From Pseudoalteromonas luteoviolacea (GTDB taxonomy: Bacteria; Pseudomonadota; Gammaproteobacteria; Enterobacterales; Alteromonadaceae), in contig NZ_JAKFZS010000014.1 of NCBI RefSeq assembly GCF_021654285.1, positions 1-64,000 on the forward strand: a stretch of 64,000 nt of DNA, written 5' to 3'. The notes under the pieces are model-generated. The model did no database searches. It worked only from the letters and a program-made list of their open reading frames with translations, and was not told the origin of the DNA. Shown in pieces: positions 26,126 to 35,065 of the stretch (the first letter of the stretch is position 1; every line of letters begins with the position of its first letter). The position numbers and the translations under genes were made by a program.

Positions 26126-29100
26126 ATGTTCTCTAAATATTTTATCGATAGGCCAATTTTTGCCTTTGTGATCTCAATTGTGATAGTACTGGCAGGCCTC
26201 GCGGCAATGCGTACTTTGCCTGTTGCACAATATCCTGAAATCTCACCGCCTCAAGTTCAAGTTACAGCGGTATATCCTGGTGCATCTGCCGATGTGCTAG
26301 AGCAAACTGTTGCGGCCCCCATAGAAAATGCCATCACAGGTGTTGAAGGCATGATGTATATGGAGTCAATCAGCAGCAGTGCCGGTGCAACGACCATCAC
26401 AGTGACATTTGAAATTGGCACTGACGTTGACCAAGCAGCTGTTGATGTCAATAACAGAGTAAAGCAAGTCGAGGCGCGATTACCTGAAGAAACAAGGCGT
26501 CAAGGTGTCGTTGTAGCCAAAGGGTCATCCAGCTTCTTGCAGGTTCACGCCTTCTACTCTCCTGACAACAGCCGTTCAAGCTTGTGGACATCAAACTATG
26601 TCACCATGAATATCTTGGACAACATTAAACGTATTCCTGGTACGACGAATGTTCAAATATTTGGTGCTCGTGATTATGCCATGCGAATTTGGCTCAGACC
26701 TGATCTTATGAGCCAGTTAAAGGTCACAGTAGAAGAAGTCACAAATGCAATTCGTGAGCAAAACTCACAATATGCCGCAGGTAGCATTGGTGCAACCCCC
26801 ACATCTGCAAGCCCACAAGAATTAGTGTACAGTGTCACTGCACAAGGGCGACTATCTACGCCTGAAGAGTTTGACAACATCATTATTCGCGCAAACGCCG
26901 ATGGCTCTTCTTTAAGACTTAAAGACATCGCTCGCGTTGAGCTCGGTTCAAAAGATTATAACTTCAACGGTACCATCAACGGTAAAGATGCTGTTCTGCT
27001 GGGCATATTCTTGCAACCAGGCGCCAATGCACTAGACGTTGCCAAAGAAGTTGAAAACGAGATTGAAAAACTCAAGTCACAGTTTCCACAAGGCCTTGCT
27101 CATATCAACTCTTATGACACAACGCGCTTTGTGGAAGTATCTATTCGTGAAGTGTTGATCACTTTAGTAGAAGCCATGGTGTTGGTATTCTTGGTGGTAT
27201 ACCTGTTTTTGCAAAACTGGCGCGCAACCTTAATCCCAACCCTTGCAGTGCCGGTATCGTTACTAGGTACATTTGCTGGACTTTACATGCTCGGCTATTC
27301 AATCAATACACTCACCTTATTTGGTATGGTGCTTTCGATTGGTATCGTCGTCGATGACGCCATCGTTGTGCTTGAAAACGTCGAGCGTATTATGCATGAA
27401 CAGCGAGTGAGTGCCCGTGAAGCCGCTTACAAAGCAATGGAAGAAGTCAGTGGCCCTGTAGTTGCTATTGTATTGGTGCTTTGTTCTGTGTTTATTCCTA
27501 TTGCCTTTTTAGGTGGCTTAACAGGCGAGCTATTCAGACAATTTGCCATCACTATTTCAATTTCTGTGAGCTTGTCTGGTGTTGTCGCGTTAACCATGAC
27601 GCCAGCACTGTGCGTTTTAATCTTAAAACATGAAGACAAGCAAACCGCCCGCTTTTTCTTGTGGTTTAATGATTGGTTCACGCGCATAACTGGAAAATAC
27701 GTCGGCTCGGTGAGCTTTATGATCCGCCGTGGTGCGCTAGGTTTTGTGCTCATGTCAGCAATGGTAGGCACCACCCTGTTTATGTGGGAAAAAACGCCAG
27801 GTTCACTGGTTCCAGATGAAGATCAAGGCTTTTACATCAGTGCTGTATTCTTACCAGATGGTACTTCGTTAGAGCGCACAACTGAGGTCACCAAACAAGT
27901 CATTGAAGCAGCACAATCTAACCCAGCCAATGAAAATGTTGTCGCATTTACCGGTTTCGACTTTTTAGGTGGTGGCTACAAAAATAATGCCGCTACTCTA
28001 TTTATTACCCAAAAACACTGGGATGAGCGCGAAGTCGATACAAAAACACTTGTTGGCGAGCTCTTTATGAAAACCGCGCATATCAAAGAAGCACTCGTGC
28101 TGGCATTTAACCCCCCTGCTATCTTCGGGTTAGGCTCTACCGGTGGCTTTGAGTTTTATCTACAAAACAAAACTGGCGCAGATCCTGAGAAATTAAAACA
28201 GGGTATGCAATTGATGATGAATGCAGCACAGCAAAGCCCTGTTTTAGGTGGACTACAAACTCTGTGGCGTCCCGATGCTCCTCAACTCCAAGTACATATG
28301 GACAGAGAGCAAGCCAGAGCAATGGGTGTCAATATCAACTCTGCGTTTAATGCCCTTGCTGCGAATTTAGGTAATTACTACGTAAATGACTTCAACAAGT
28401 TTGGGCGTTCATGGCAGGTAATTATGTCTTCAGAGGCACAATTTAGAATGTCACCTCAGGATGTTGGTCGTATCTACGTAAAAAACAACCAGGGCGATAT
28501 GGTGCCAATATCTGCTTTTACCGATATTGAGTTCTCTCGTGGGCCTGAAAGTTTGCACCGTTACAACAATTTATCGGCTGTAAAATTGATGGGTAACGCC
28601 GCGCCAGGGTATAGCTCGGGTCAAGCAATTGCAGAGATTGAGAGAATTGCCGCTGAAGTTCTACCGCCTGATATGACATTCGAATGGACTGCGTCAGCAT
28701 TCCAAGAGAAGCGTAGCTCTGGCACAACTGGGCTTGCATTGGGCCTTGCCGTTGTCATGGTATTTTTGATACTCGCCGCCTTGTATGAGCGTTGGTCATT
28801 ACCAATCTCAGTCCTACTCGCTCTGCCGTTTGGTACCTTCGGTGCTTTAGTATCAATTTGGGTTGCTGGTCTCACCAATGACGTATACTTCCAAATTGGT
28901 CTTGTCACGCTACTGGGCCTTGCAAGTAAAAATGCCATTTTGATTGTTGAATATGCATTAATGAAACACCAACAGGGCTGGAGTGCTAGTGCCGCCGCAT
29001 TGGAAGCCGCAAGGTTAAGGTTCCGCCCTATCATCATGACGTCACTTGCATTTATTCTGGGCGTAGTACCATTGGTATTAAGCTCAGGTGCAGGCGCAGG

Positions 29101-29299
29101 GGCGAGACACAGTGTTGGTACAGGTGTGATGGGCGGCATGATGGCGGCCACTTTCTTAGCTGTATTCTTTGTACCGTTATTCTTTTACTGGTTAACAACT
29201 AGGAAATTTACGGAGAAACGTTCAAAGAAAGAGCTAGCAAAAGAAATAGCCGAGCATCATAAAAGGGATCACACTGAAACACAGGAAGATCTCGCTTAA
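26126..29299 (+). CDS. RND multidrug efflux pump, AcrB/MexF-type
   Basis: A 1057-residue inner-membrane proton-driven transporter of the HAE1 family. The N-terminus (FIDRPIFAFVISIVIVLAG, TLPVAQYPEISPP) and the helix 4 proton-relay segment with IVVDDAIVVLENVER are characteristic. Two large periplasmic loops and twelve helices are expected. GAxARHSVGTGVMGGM near residue 1000 is the conserved helix 11 region. The C-terminal tail is charged. It works as a trimer with the adaptor encoded just upstream and an outer-membrane channel. It is probably induced when the TetR repressor binds a drug or metabolite. Confidence 0.96.
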   Translation: MFSKYFIDRPIFAFVISIVIVLAGLAAMRTLPVAQYPEISPPQVQVTAVYPGASADVLEQTVAAPIENAITGVEGMMYMESISSSAGATTITVTFEIGTDVDQAAVDVNNRVKQVEARLPEETRRQGVVVAKGSSSFLQVHAFYSPDNSRSSLWTSNYVTMNILDNIKRIPGTTNVQIFGARDYAMRIWLRPDLMSQLKVTVEEVTNAIREQNSQYAAGSIGATPTSASPQELVYSVTAQGRLSTPEEFDNIIIRANADGSSLRLKDIARVELGSKDYNFNGTINGKDAVLLGIFLQPGANALDVAKEVENEIEKLKSQFPQGLAHINSYDTTRFVEVSIREVLITLVEAMVLVFLVVYLFLQNWRATLIPTLAVPVSLLGTFAGLYMLGYSINTLTLFGMVLSIGIVVDDAIVVLENVERIMHEQRVSAREAAYKAMEEVSGPVVAIVLVLCSVFIPIAFLGGLTGELFRQFAITISISVSLSGVVALTMTPALCVLILKHEDKQTARFFLWFNDWFTRITGKYVGSVSFMIRRGALGFVLMSAMVGTTLFMWEKTPGSLVPDEDQGFYISAVFLPDGTSLERTTEVTKQVIEAAQSNPANENVVAFTGFDFLGGGYKNNAATLFITQKHWDEREVDTKTLVGELFMKTAHIKEALVLAFNPPAIFGLGSTGGFEFYLQNKTGADPEKLKQGMQLMMNAAQQSPVLGGLQTLWRPDAPQLQVHMDREQARAMGVNINSAFNALAANLGNYYVNDFNKFGRSWQVIMSSEAQFRMSPQDVGRIYVKNNQGDMVPISAFTDIEFSRGPESLHRYNNLSAVKLMGNAAPGYSSGQAIAEIERIAAEVLPPDMTFEWTASAFQEKRSSGTTGLALGLAVVMVFLILAALYERWSLPISVLLALPFGTFGALVSIWVAGLTNDVYFQIGLVTLLGLASKNAILIVEYALMKHQQGWSASAAALEAARLRFRPIIMTSLAFILGVVPLVLSSGAGAGARHSVGTGVMGGMMAATFLAVFFVPLFFYWLTTRKFTEKRSKKELAKEIAEHHKRDHTETQEDLA

Positions 29300-29305
29300 C
29301 CTTTA

Positions 29306-29335
29306 CGGTAAACGCCAGCTCTCTGGCGTTTACCG
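29306..29335 (+). terminator. hairpin after the RND pump gene
   Basis: A perfect 13-bp stem (cggtaaacgccag / ctggcgtttaccg) with loop ctct starts 7 nt after the stop codon. No T-run follows, so it may be a partial terminator or an mRNA-stabilising structure before the GGDEF gene. Confidence 0.7.
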
Positions 29336-29373
29336 CTACACTGCGCTTCGCGGTTACAAATCATAACAAGGTT

Positions 29374-31353
29374 TTGACTGTAAAAGCACCGAACTATTAT
29401 GTTATTATTTGCAATTATTTTCTTTCAAAGGCTAAATCTTTGCGCTTATTTGCTGCTTTCGCACTTACTTTAGTAGTTAACTTCCCCGTATTCAGTAGTA
29501 CACACAGCACATGGCAACAAACCTATGATGTCCTTCGCGCACAAGACACACATACTGCGTTCGAATTTTTAGCTCAGCAAGTCAAAGCCACTGAGCCCAG
29601 TGCAAAACGTGTATACATTGGTGCGACACTTGCGAGGACCGCCCTAGCCCTCAAAAAGCAGGCCTCGTTGAATACACTTATCAGTTATGAAAAAAATGAC
29701 TATGACCTTATTTTGCAACAGTTAGTCACTGCCTTGCTGAGTGCACATAACAATGAATATGAGCAAACCATGCAAGCCTTTAAAAAAGCAATTACGCTGG
29801 CATATACCGCTAACGACCCAGCACTGACTGCAACTGTCGAGTTGTTTTATATTAATGCCAAAATAACATTGGCTAATTACATTCAACTTGAGCGCCATAT
29901 TAAAGAAGTGGAACGTAATGCAAATACGTTAAGCAAACCTTTTTGGGGCTTAAATTCACTACACAATGCAAAAGCGTTAAATGCAAATTTTTTAGGGGAT
30001 CATGCCCAAGCTATTAAAATATATAAACAGGCTATTGCTAACTCGAAATATGAAGGCAACAAAGCCCCTTATTATAATAATTTGGCCCTCACCTATTTGG
30101 AGATTGGCAATTACACTGATGCCACAAAATATCTCAAAAAATCTTTGAACTTGAGAAAAGTACAAAACAATGAATTCAAAGTTGCACTAACCATGCTCAA
30201 CCTTGGTATTGTTGCTAACAAAGCAAAGGACTTTGACGTCGCATTAAAGTGGCTGAATCAAGCTCACGAGTATTATGTAAAATTCGACAATCCATACCGC
30301 CAAGCATACTCCTTAGTACAAAAGGCAAAAGTTTATGCCAATCTCAAAAACATAGACCTTGCAACCAGCGCCCTTGACCGTGCACTGTCTAAAATTAGTT
30401 TAACTAATAATATCAATTTAATTACGGATATTAGACTGCAAGCTGCCGAAAATATGCGTGCGCTTGGCCAGTACGATAAAGCGATTGAGCAAGCTCAAAT
30501 TGCCCATGATTTATCGAGCAATGTCAGCGACAAAACGCATTTAATACACAGCTTGGAGCTTCTTTCCGATCTCTACGCACGTGAGTCAAATTATCAACAA
30601 GCCTACCTGCTACAGAGTCAATTAGTAGCACAAAAAGAGCAGTTCAATTCACAGAAAACGATGCAAGCCATGATTGAGCTTGAATCAGAGCTAGAAGTGA
30701 CTGCCCAACAATTGGAAAACATACGACTAGAGAAACATAATAATCAACAACTTGCTCATATCTCTGCTTTAGAAGAAAGGCAACAATTCCAGGCTATTAT
30801 TATTCTTTTCTCACTGTTACTGTTATTCATAAGCTTACGTGGCTACTCCAAACATAAATACAGAGCGCAGCACGATAACTTAACAGGTGCGCTTACACGC
30901 AGTGCTTTTCTAACTGTGGTTTCTCGCTCAGCGATTCCTGCAATTGGCAAACAACATTGCCTAGTCTTGTTCGACTTAGATCATTTCAAACAAGTCAATG
31001 ATGTACATGGCCACCCAACAGGTGATATCGCTTTAAAACACACAGCGGCACTTGCAAAGCAGTTTTTTGGTAAAAATGCACTTTTATCCCGCTTTGGCGG
31101 CGAAGAGTTCATGTTGTTCTTACCAAACTTGGTAAGTTCAAACAAAGACGATGTTGTAGAGCAATTTAGAATTAAGTTGAGTGAATCTGCAATTATTTCA
31201 GAGTCTGGAGAAACGATTAATATCACTGCCAGTTTTTCGACCTATTACTACACCACATCACCTGATAGCCTTGATAAAATCTACAGCAAGTTAGATGTTG
31301 CTCTTTATCAAGCGAAAAAGTCCGGCAGAAACCGCGTTGTATGTGCAGTTTAA
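29374..31353 (+). CDS. diguanylate cyclase with periplasmic TPR region
   Basis: A 659-residue GGDEF protein that should make cyclic di-GMP. An N-terminal signal or anchor (LRLFAAFALTLVVNFPVFSS) is followed by TPR repeats (about 90-420, for example YYNNLALTYLEIGNYTDATKY). A coiled coil (about 430-465), a transmembrane helix (AIIILFSLLLLFISL) and the GGDEF domain (about 500-659) come next. The active site is GGEEF near residues 575-579, with FDLDHFKQVND upstream. No RxxD inhibitory site is evident just before GGEEF. The start is uncertain: only TTG codons fit. It lies 74 bp after the RND pump gene, beyond a hairpin. Confidence 0.9.
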   Translation: MTVKAPNYYVIICNYFLSKAKSLRLFAAFALTLVVNFPVFSSTHSTWQQTYDVLRAQDTHTAFEFLAQQVKATEPSAKRVYIGATLARTALALKKQASLNTLISYEKNDYDLILQQLVTALLSAHNNEYEQTMQAFKKAITLAYTANDPALTATVELFYINAKITLANYIQLERHIKEVERNANTLSKPFWGLNSLHNAKALNANFLGDHAQAIKIYKQAIANSKYEGNKAPYYNNLALTYLEIGNYTDATKYLKKSLNLRKVQNNEFKVALTMLNLGIVANKAKDFDVALKWLNQAHEYYVKFDNPYRQAYSLVQKAKVYANLKNIDLATSALDRALSKISLTNNINLITDIRLQAAENMRALGQYDKAIEQAQIAHDLSSNVSDKTHLIHSLELLSDLYARESNYQQAYLLQSQLVAQKEQFNSQKTMQAMIELESELEVTAQQLENIRLEKHNNQQLAHISALEERQQFQAIIILFSLLLLFISLRGYSKHKYRAQHDNLTGALTRSAFLTVVSRSAIPAIGKQHCLVLFDLDHFKQVNDVHGHPTGDIALKHTAALAKQFFGKNALLSRFGGEEFMLFLPNLVSSNKDDVVEQFRIKLSESAIISESGETINITASFSTYYYTTSPDSLDKIYSKLDVALYQAKKSGRNRVVCAV

Positions 31354-31376
31354 TCAAAATCTTTTGGAAAGAAGTA

Positions 31377-31404
31377 TGGCTGAGTTCAGGATTAAACTCA
31401 GCCA
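31377..31404. terminator. hairpin between convergent genes
   Basis: tggctgagtt pairs with aactcagcca (10 bp, loop of 8) in the gap between the GGDEF gene and the minus-strand ABC permease gene. It probably ends one or both transcripts. Confidence 0.55.
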
Positions 31405-31416
31405 AAGCCCATAGCA

Positions 31417-32553
31417 TTAAAGCCCAAAAACGACTTTCTCACTTTTCAACATTCTACTACTCAGCATGGTAAAAATAGCAAACAGGGCAAGTGTACTTAC
31501 AGATGATAAAAGTACTTGCATTAATGGTAGTTCATTCCCTTTTATCACTTCAATCATTGCATATTGCTGAGCGGCGATCGGCGCCCATTGCACGTATTCA
31601 GTCGCAATATCATAAGTCGTCATCATACTCAGACCAATTGGTACAAATAAAACAAAAGCGACATAAGATTGTGCTTCTTTGAAAGACTTAGCCATAAAAG
31701 AGACGAAGACCAATAAGCTTGCTGACATCAAAGCAATTGGGAGCCCTATCAGCGTACAAAATAAAATGAACATCAAATCCAAATTAATACTAAAGCCAAG
31801 TTGCTCCCAAGGCACCATGCCATATGCAAATTTTGAAACAACCAGTACTAAAATTAAGCCAACCATTGAATAACTAGCGATGGCTGCGACCTTGGCAAGG
31901 ACGAGTTGTGTACTGCTGATTGGGTGGCTCAAAAGTAGCGCGAGAGAGTTTCTCTCCCTTTCACCTGCACTGGTATCAATGGCTAAATTCATCGCTGAGT
32001 AAAACAGTGCAATAATGATGGACAAGGTCGCAATCCCAAGGAACATCCCACCTTTAGAGTCAGGTGTTGCTTGATCCTGCGTCTGTACATTCACAGCACG
32101 CATGATGCTCGGATCAATACCACGGCTGATAAGTCTTAACCCCGCTACTTCTGAATTGTAACGAGCAAGTGACATTTCTAAACGGCGTACAGACTTAATC
32201 AACTTATTGTCAGACTTATCTGCCACAATCGTAACAAGCGCGCTTCGCCCTTGAGACATATCTTGTGCATAATCAGTATCAATGATCAAGCGAATGGCTT
32301 TCACACTCGACTTTTCGCTATGACTAATGTCATGCCCTTCTAAAAAGCGTACAAGGTTCGGTGCCGCTTGTGGGTTCTCAATGGTAATTTCAAGTGCGTC
32401 AGGAGAGCTAAGTTGTTTGAGTAAAATAGTAAACAGCACACACATGACGATAGGCGCACCAATCGCATAATATAAACCAGCCATGACGGAACGTTTGTCA
32501 CGACTCGCGTCTAGCATCTCTTTTTTATATAAAACTTGGACCAGTCTCATCAT
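31417..32553 (-). CDS. ABC-2 type transporter permease (NatB-like)
   Basis: A 378-residue inner-membrane permease. A first helix (AIGAPIVMCVLFTILL) precedes a large extracytoplasmic domain (about 45-175). A cluster of five or six helices follows in the C-terminal half, including the GERERNSLALLLSHPIS segment typical of NatB-type sodium-extrusion or ABC-2 permeases. It overlaps the ATPase gene by 4 nt (ATGA-type junction), so the two form one transporter. The substrate is not evident; Na+, peptides or lipids are possible. Confidence 0.87.
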   Translation of the reverse strand: MMRLVQVLYKKEMLDASRDKRSVMAGLYYAIGAPIVMCVLFTILLKQLSSPDALEITIENPQAAPNLVRFLEGHDISHSEKSSVKAIRLIIDTDYAQDMSQGRSALVTIVADKSDNKLIKSVRRLEMSLARYNSEVAGLRLISRGIDPSIMRAVNVQTQDQATPDSKGGMFLGIATLSIIIALFYSAMNLAIDTSAGERERNSLALLLSHPISSTQLVLAKVAAIASYSMVGLILVLVVSKFAYGMVPWEQLGFSINLDLMFILFCTLIGLPIALMSASLLVFVSFMAKSFKEAQSYVAFVLFVPIGLSMMTTYDIATEYVQWAPIAAQQYAMIEVIKGNELPLMQVLLSSVSTLALFAIFTMLSSRMLKSEKVVFGL

Positions 32554-33284
32554 GCAGCAAGTCCCTCATCTGAACCAATTAATGTAATGAACGCTTCTTC
32601 TAAAGTCTCTTTTTGTGTTTGTTCACATAATGCTTGAGGAGACCCTTCTGCAACGACTTTACCATTTGTCATTACAACAACATGATCGCACAGCGCTGCA
32701 ACTTCCTGCATAACATGACTAGAAAATAACACGCAATGTCCTTGCTCTTTGAGCATCAGCAAAAGGTCACGCAAAATGCGCGTACTCATCACATCAAGTC
32801 CTCGCGTCGGTTCATCGAGAATAATATTTGTAGGCTGATGCACAATGGCTTGTGCTAATGCCGTTTTCATTCTCTGACCTTGAGAAAAGCCTTTACACTT
32901 TCTGTCAGCGATGTCGGTCATTTGTAACTGTTCAAGCACGCTTTGTGTTGACACTTGTGCCGATTTATTATCCATTCCACTGAGCTCTGCAAAAAATTGC
33001 ACATACTCTCTGGGCGTTAAGCGCTCATATAGGCCGCATGGATCCGGAAACAACCCAAGTTGTTGTTTGGCGCGCATTGAGTCTTTTACAACATCAATAT
33101 CATCTATTTTAGCAAAGCCGCTATCAGCTTGAAGCAAACCAAAAATCGTGCGCAAACACGTTGTTTTTCCCGCACCATTTGGCCCTAATAAACCTGTGAT
33201 TTTTCCATCTTCAGCTTTAAAACTGAGCTTATCAAGTGCCTGTACTGAGCCTATTTTTTTCTCTAATTCGATTACTTCAATCAT
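32550..33284 (-). CDS. ABC transporter ATP-binding protein (NatA-like)
   Basis: A 244-residue ATPase that partners the downstream permease. Walker A is GPNGAGKTT near residues 34-42, the signature region is FSQGQRMKTALAQA, Walker B is NIILDEPTRGLD, and the switch His is in VLFSSHVMQEV. The ATG at 33284 is chosen, giving MIEVIELEKKIGS. A longer frame would extend 12 residues into the upstream gene. The start overlaps the last 8 nt of the peptidase gene, which suggests translational coupling. Confidence 0.92.
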   Translation of the reverse strand: MIEVIELEKKIGSVQALDKLSFKAEDGKITGLLGPNGAGKTTCLRTIFGLLQADSGFAKIDDIDVVKDSMRAKQQLGLFPDPCGLYERLTPREYVQFFAELSGMDNKSAQVSTQSVLEQLQMTDIADRKCKGFSQGQRMKTALAQAIVHQPTNIILDEPTRGLDVMSTRILRDLLLMLKEQGHCVLFSSHVMQEVAALCDHVVVMTNGKVVAEGSPQALCEQTQKETLEEAFITLIGSDEGLAA

Positions 33285-34776
33285 TTTTTTGCTCTGTTTC
33301 CTGATGGGCCACAGGTCCATTTATGTTCATAAAATACTGCTTACGATTATCTTTATCGAGACAATCTATGTCTAAGTCAGCAAACGTCAAAGAATCGATA
33401 AACTGACCAATGATTTTGTTTGCACATGTCTGTGCTGCGACGCCATGAGTCGCTGATGGTGAGACTAAATGTTTTGCATTGCTAAAACTGACCATTGCAA
33501 GATCTGCCCAGCTTGGTGGCGTAGCAGGGTCAAGGCCACCAGATAAAAGTAAAATTGGAATATCTGTTTTAACTGGCTTATAGAAATCGTGCTCAACAGG
33601 TTCAACATCCCATATTGGGCAGGCTGTATCTAAAGATTCAATCATCATCTTGCCAAAATATGATTGACCAAACTGTTTTCTATCAGCCTCAGTTAACTTC
33701 GGCCAGTCTTCTCCACACGTGATAGCACTATGCATCCCCATTGCGATACTACCTAAAGTTTGTTCATTACCTAACAAACCGGCTAACGGGCTATAATTAC
33801 CTTTCACAGCTGAATCTATTACCAATGGGATCAATGAACGTGTAGTGTGACCATACAGAGCCATCCTCACTGCACCACGCAATTTACTCTCAGTAAGCAC
33901 CAGTGGAATTTCTTTAAAAGTACGAGGGTGTCTGATTTTGACCGTAATTGGTGTTTCCCTCAATTGCTCCAGTAATTTCTGGTAATCATCGGCCAAAGAA
34001 GGATATTGCGATAAGCATGATTTTTCTGCCATGCAATCAAGGAACACTTCATTTAGTGCACTATCAATTGCATCACCAATTGCCACTAAACTCTGTTGCA
34101 TAGGAACAACCCCATCTAAGGTTGCGCTTGCCACAGAGTCTGGATATTGACGCAAATATTCTTGCGCAATACGAGTGCCATAAGATGCTCCGTACAAGTG
34201 GAGTTTTTCATAGCCAAGTGCAAGCCTAACGGCTTCGAAATCACTGGCAGCAGCCACAGTAGTATAATGAGACAGATCTACTCCAAGCTGCTCTTTACAG
34301 GTGTTTGTTTCCTCTTTTGTAAAAGCCACAAATGACAAAGCGTGATCATTAAACTTAAATTGCTCTTCAACCGTGCCACTATCACATTGCAATAACTGAG
34401 ATTTACCTGTGCCCCGCTGATCGACAAGAATGATGTCTCGGCTCTCTCTGGCATATTTCAAGTTACGAGCAAAAATAGCCGCGACTTCTATCGCTGATTG
34501 GCCCGGTCCACCAGCAAAAGCCAATACAGCTTCTTTAGGATTCATATTTTTAATTGCAGGGATCACTGCAAAATGAATATCAACATTATTAGTAGATGTT
34601 TTTTTTGAAAGGGGCTGGCTAACCGAGCCACACATCAGGCGATCCTCTAAACCTTCCACATAACACGCTTCGAGTGCAGCCTCTTGCTGCGCGCAGGATA
34701 TACCAGAATAGGCAATGGCAAGGGACGTTAAACTAATACCAAATAGCTTAACCAGTTGATTGCCGAATAAATTCAT
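33277..34776 (-). CDS. exported alpha/beta hydrolase, TAP-like aminopeptidase
   Basis: A 499-residue serine hydrolase with a signal peptide (LTSLAIAYSGISCA). The oxyanion segment GGPGQSA lies near residue 90 and the nucleophile elbow GASYG near residue 195. A C-terminal TAP-like domain carries the acid LSGGLDPATPP and the histidine SATHG. This is the tripeptidyl-aminopeptidase/proline-iminopeptidase group that removes N-terminal residues from peptides. It is the first gene of an operon with a NatAB-like ABC transporter and overlaps the ATPase gene by 8 nt. Confidence 0.9.
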   Translation of the reverse strand: MNLFGNQLVKLFGISLTSLAIAYSGISCAQQEAALEACYVEGLEDRLMCGSVSQPLSKKTSTNNVDIHFAVIPAIKNMNPKEAVLAFAGGPGQSAIEVAAIFARNLKYARESRDIILVDQRGTGKSQLLQCDSGTVEEQFKFNDHALSFVAFTKEETNTCKEQLGVDLSHYTTVAAASDFEAVRLALGYEKLHLYGASYGTRIAQEYLRQYPDSVASATLDGVVPMQQSLVAIGDAIDSALNEVFLDCMAEKSCLSQYPSLADDYQKLLEQLRETPITVKIRHPRTFKEIPLVLTESKLRGAVRMALYGHTTRSLIPLVIDSAVKGNYSPLAGLLGNEQTLGSIAMGMHSAITCGEDWPKLTEADRKQFGQSYFGKMMIESLDTACPIWDVEPVEHDFYKPVKTDIPILLLSGGLDPATPPSWADLAMVSFSNAKHLVSPSATHGVAAQTCANKIIGQFIDSLTFADLDIDCLDKDNRKQYFMNINGPVAHQETEQKND

Positions 34777-35034
34777 TACTGTTTTTCCTTATTTGAATCA
34801 GCAAGGTTTTGTTTTTTAATTAAAATAGTCTTGCAGTCACTGTATGACACAGTGGTCGTTAGAATAGTGGGCACAAATAACCAAGTCAACAAGAGATGTT
34901 TGTAATTCGGTTACACAAAACAACAGAAAGTGAGGTGGGTATCACAAAGTGCAATACGTCAGTCAATATTGCTTGTGATGATTAAAGTGTCTATTTCTAT
35001 ATTATCAGAGAGCATGATATAGAGACGCAGTTGT

Positions 35035-35060
35035 AAAAAAGGCCAGCAATTGCTGGCCTT
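35035..35060 (-). terminator. intrinsic terminator of topA
   Basis: A perfect palindrome (aaggccagcaa / ttgctggcctt) at 35039-35060 is followed by a T-run on the minus strand, 6 nt past the topA stop. Confidence 0.92.
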
Positions 35061-35065
35061 ATAAT

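Noticed and set aside
28621..29151. 176-codon minus-strand frame opposite the RND pump gene
   Set aside because: It is a shadow of the AcrB-like gene, with no ribosome-binding site or protein-like pattern.
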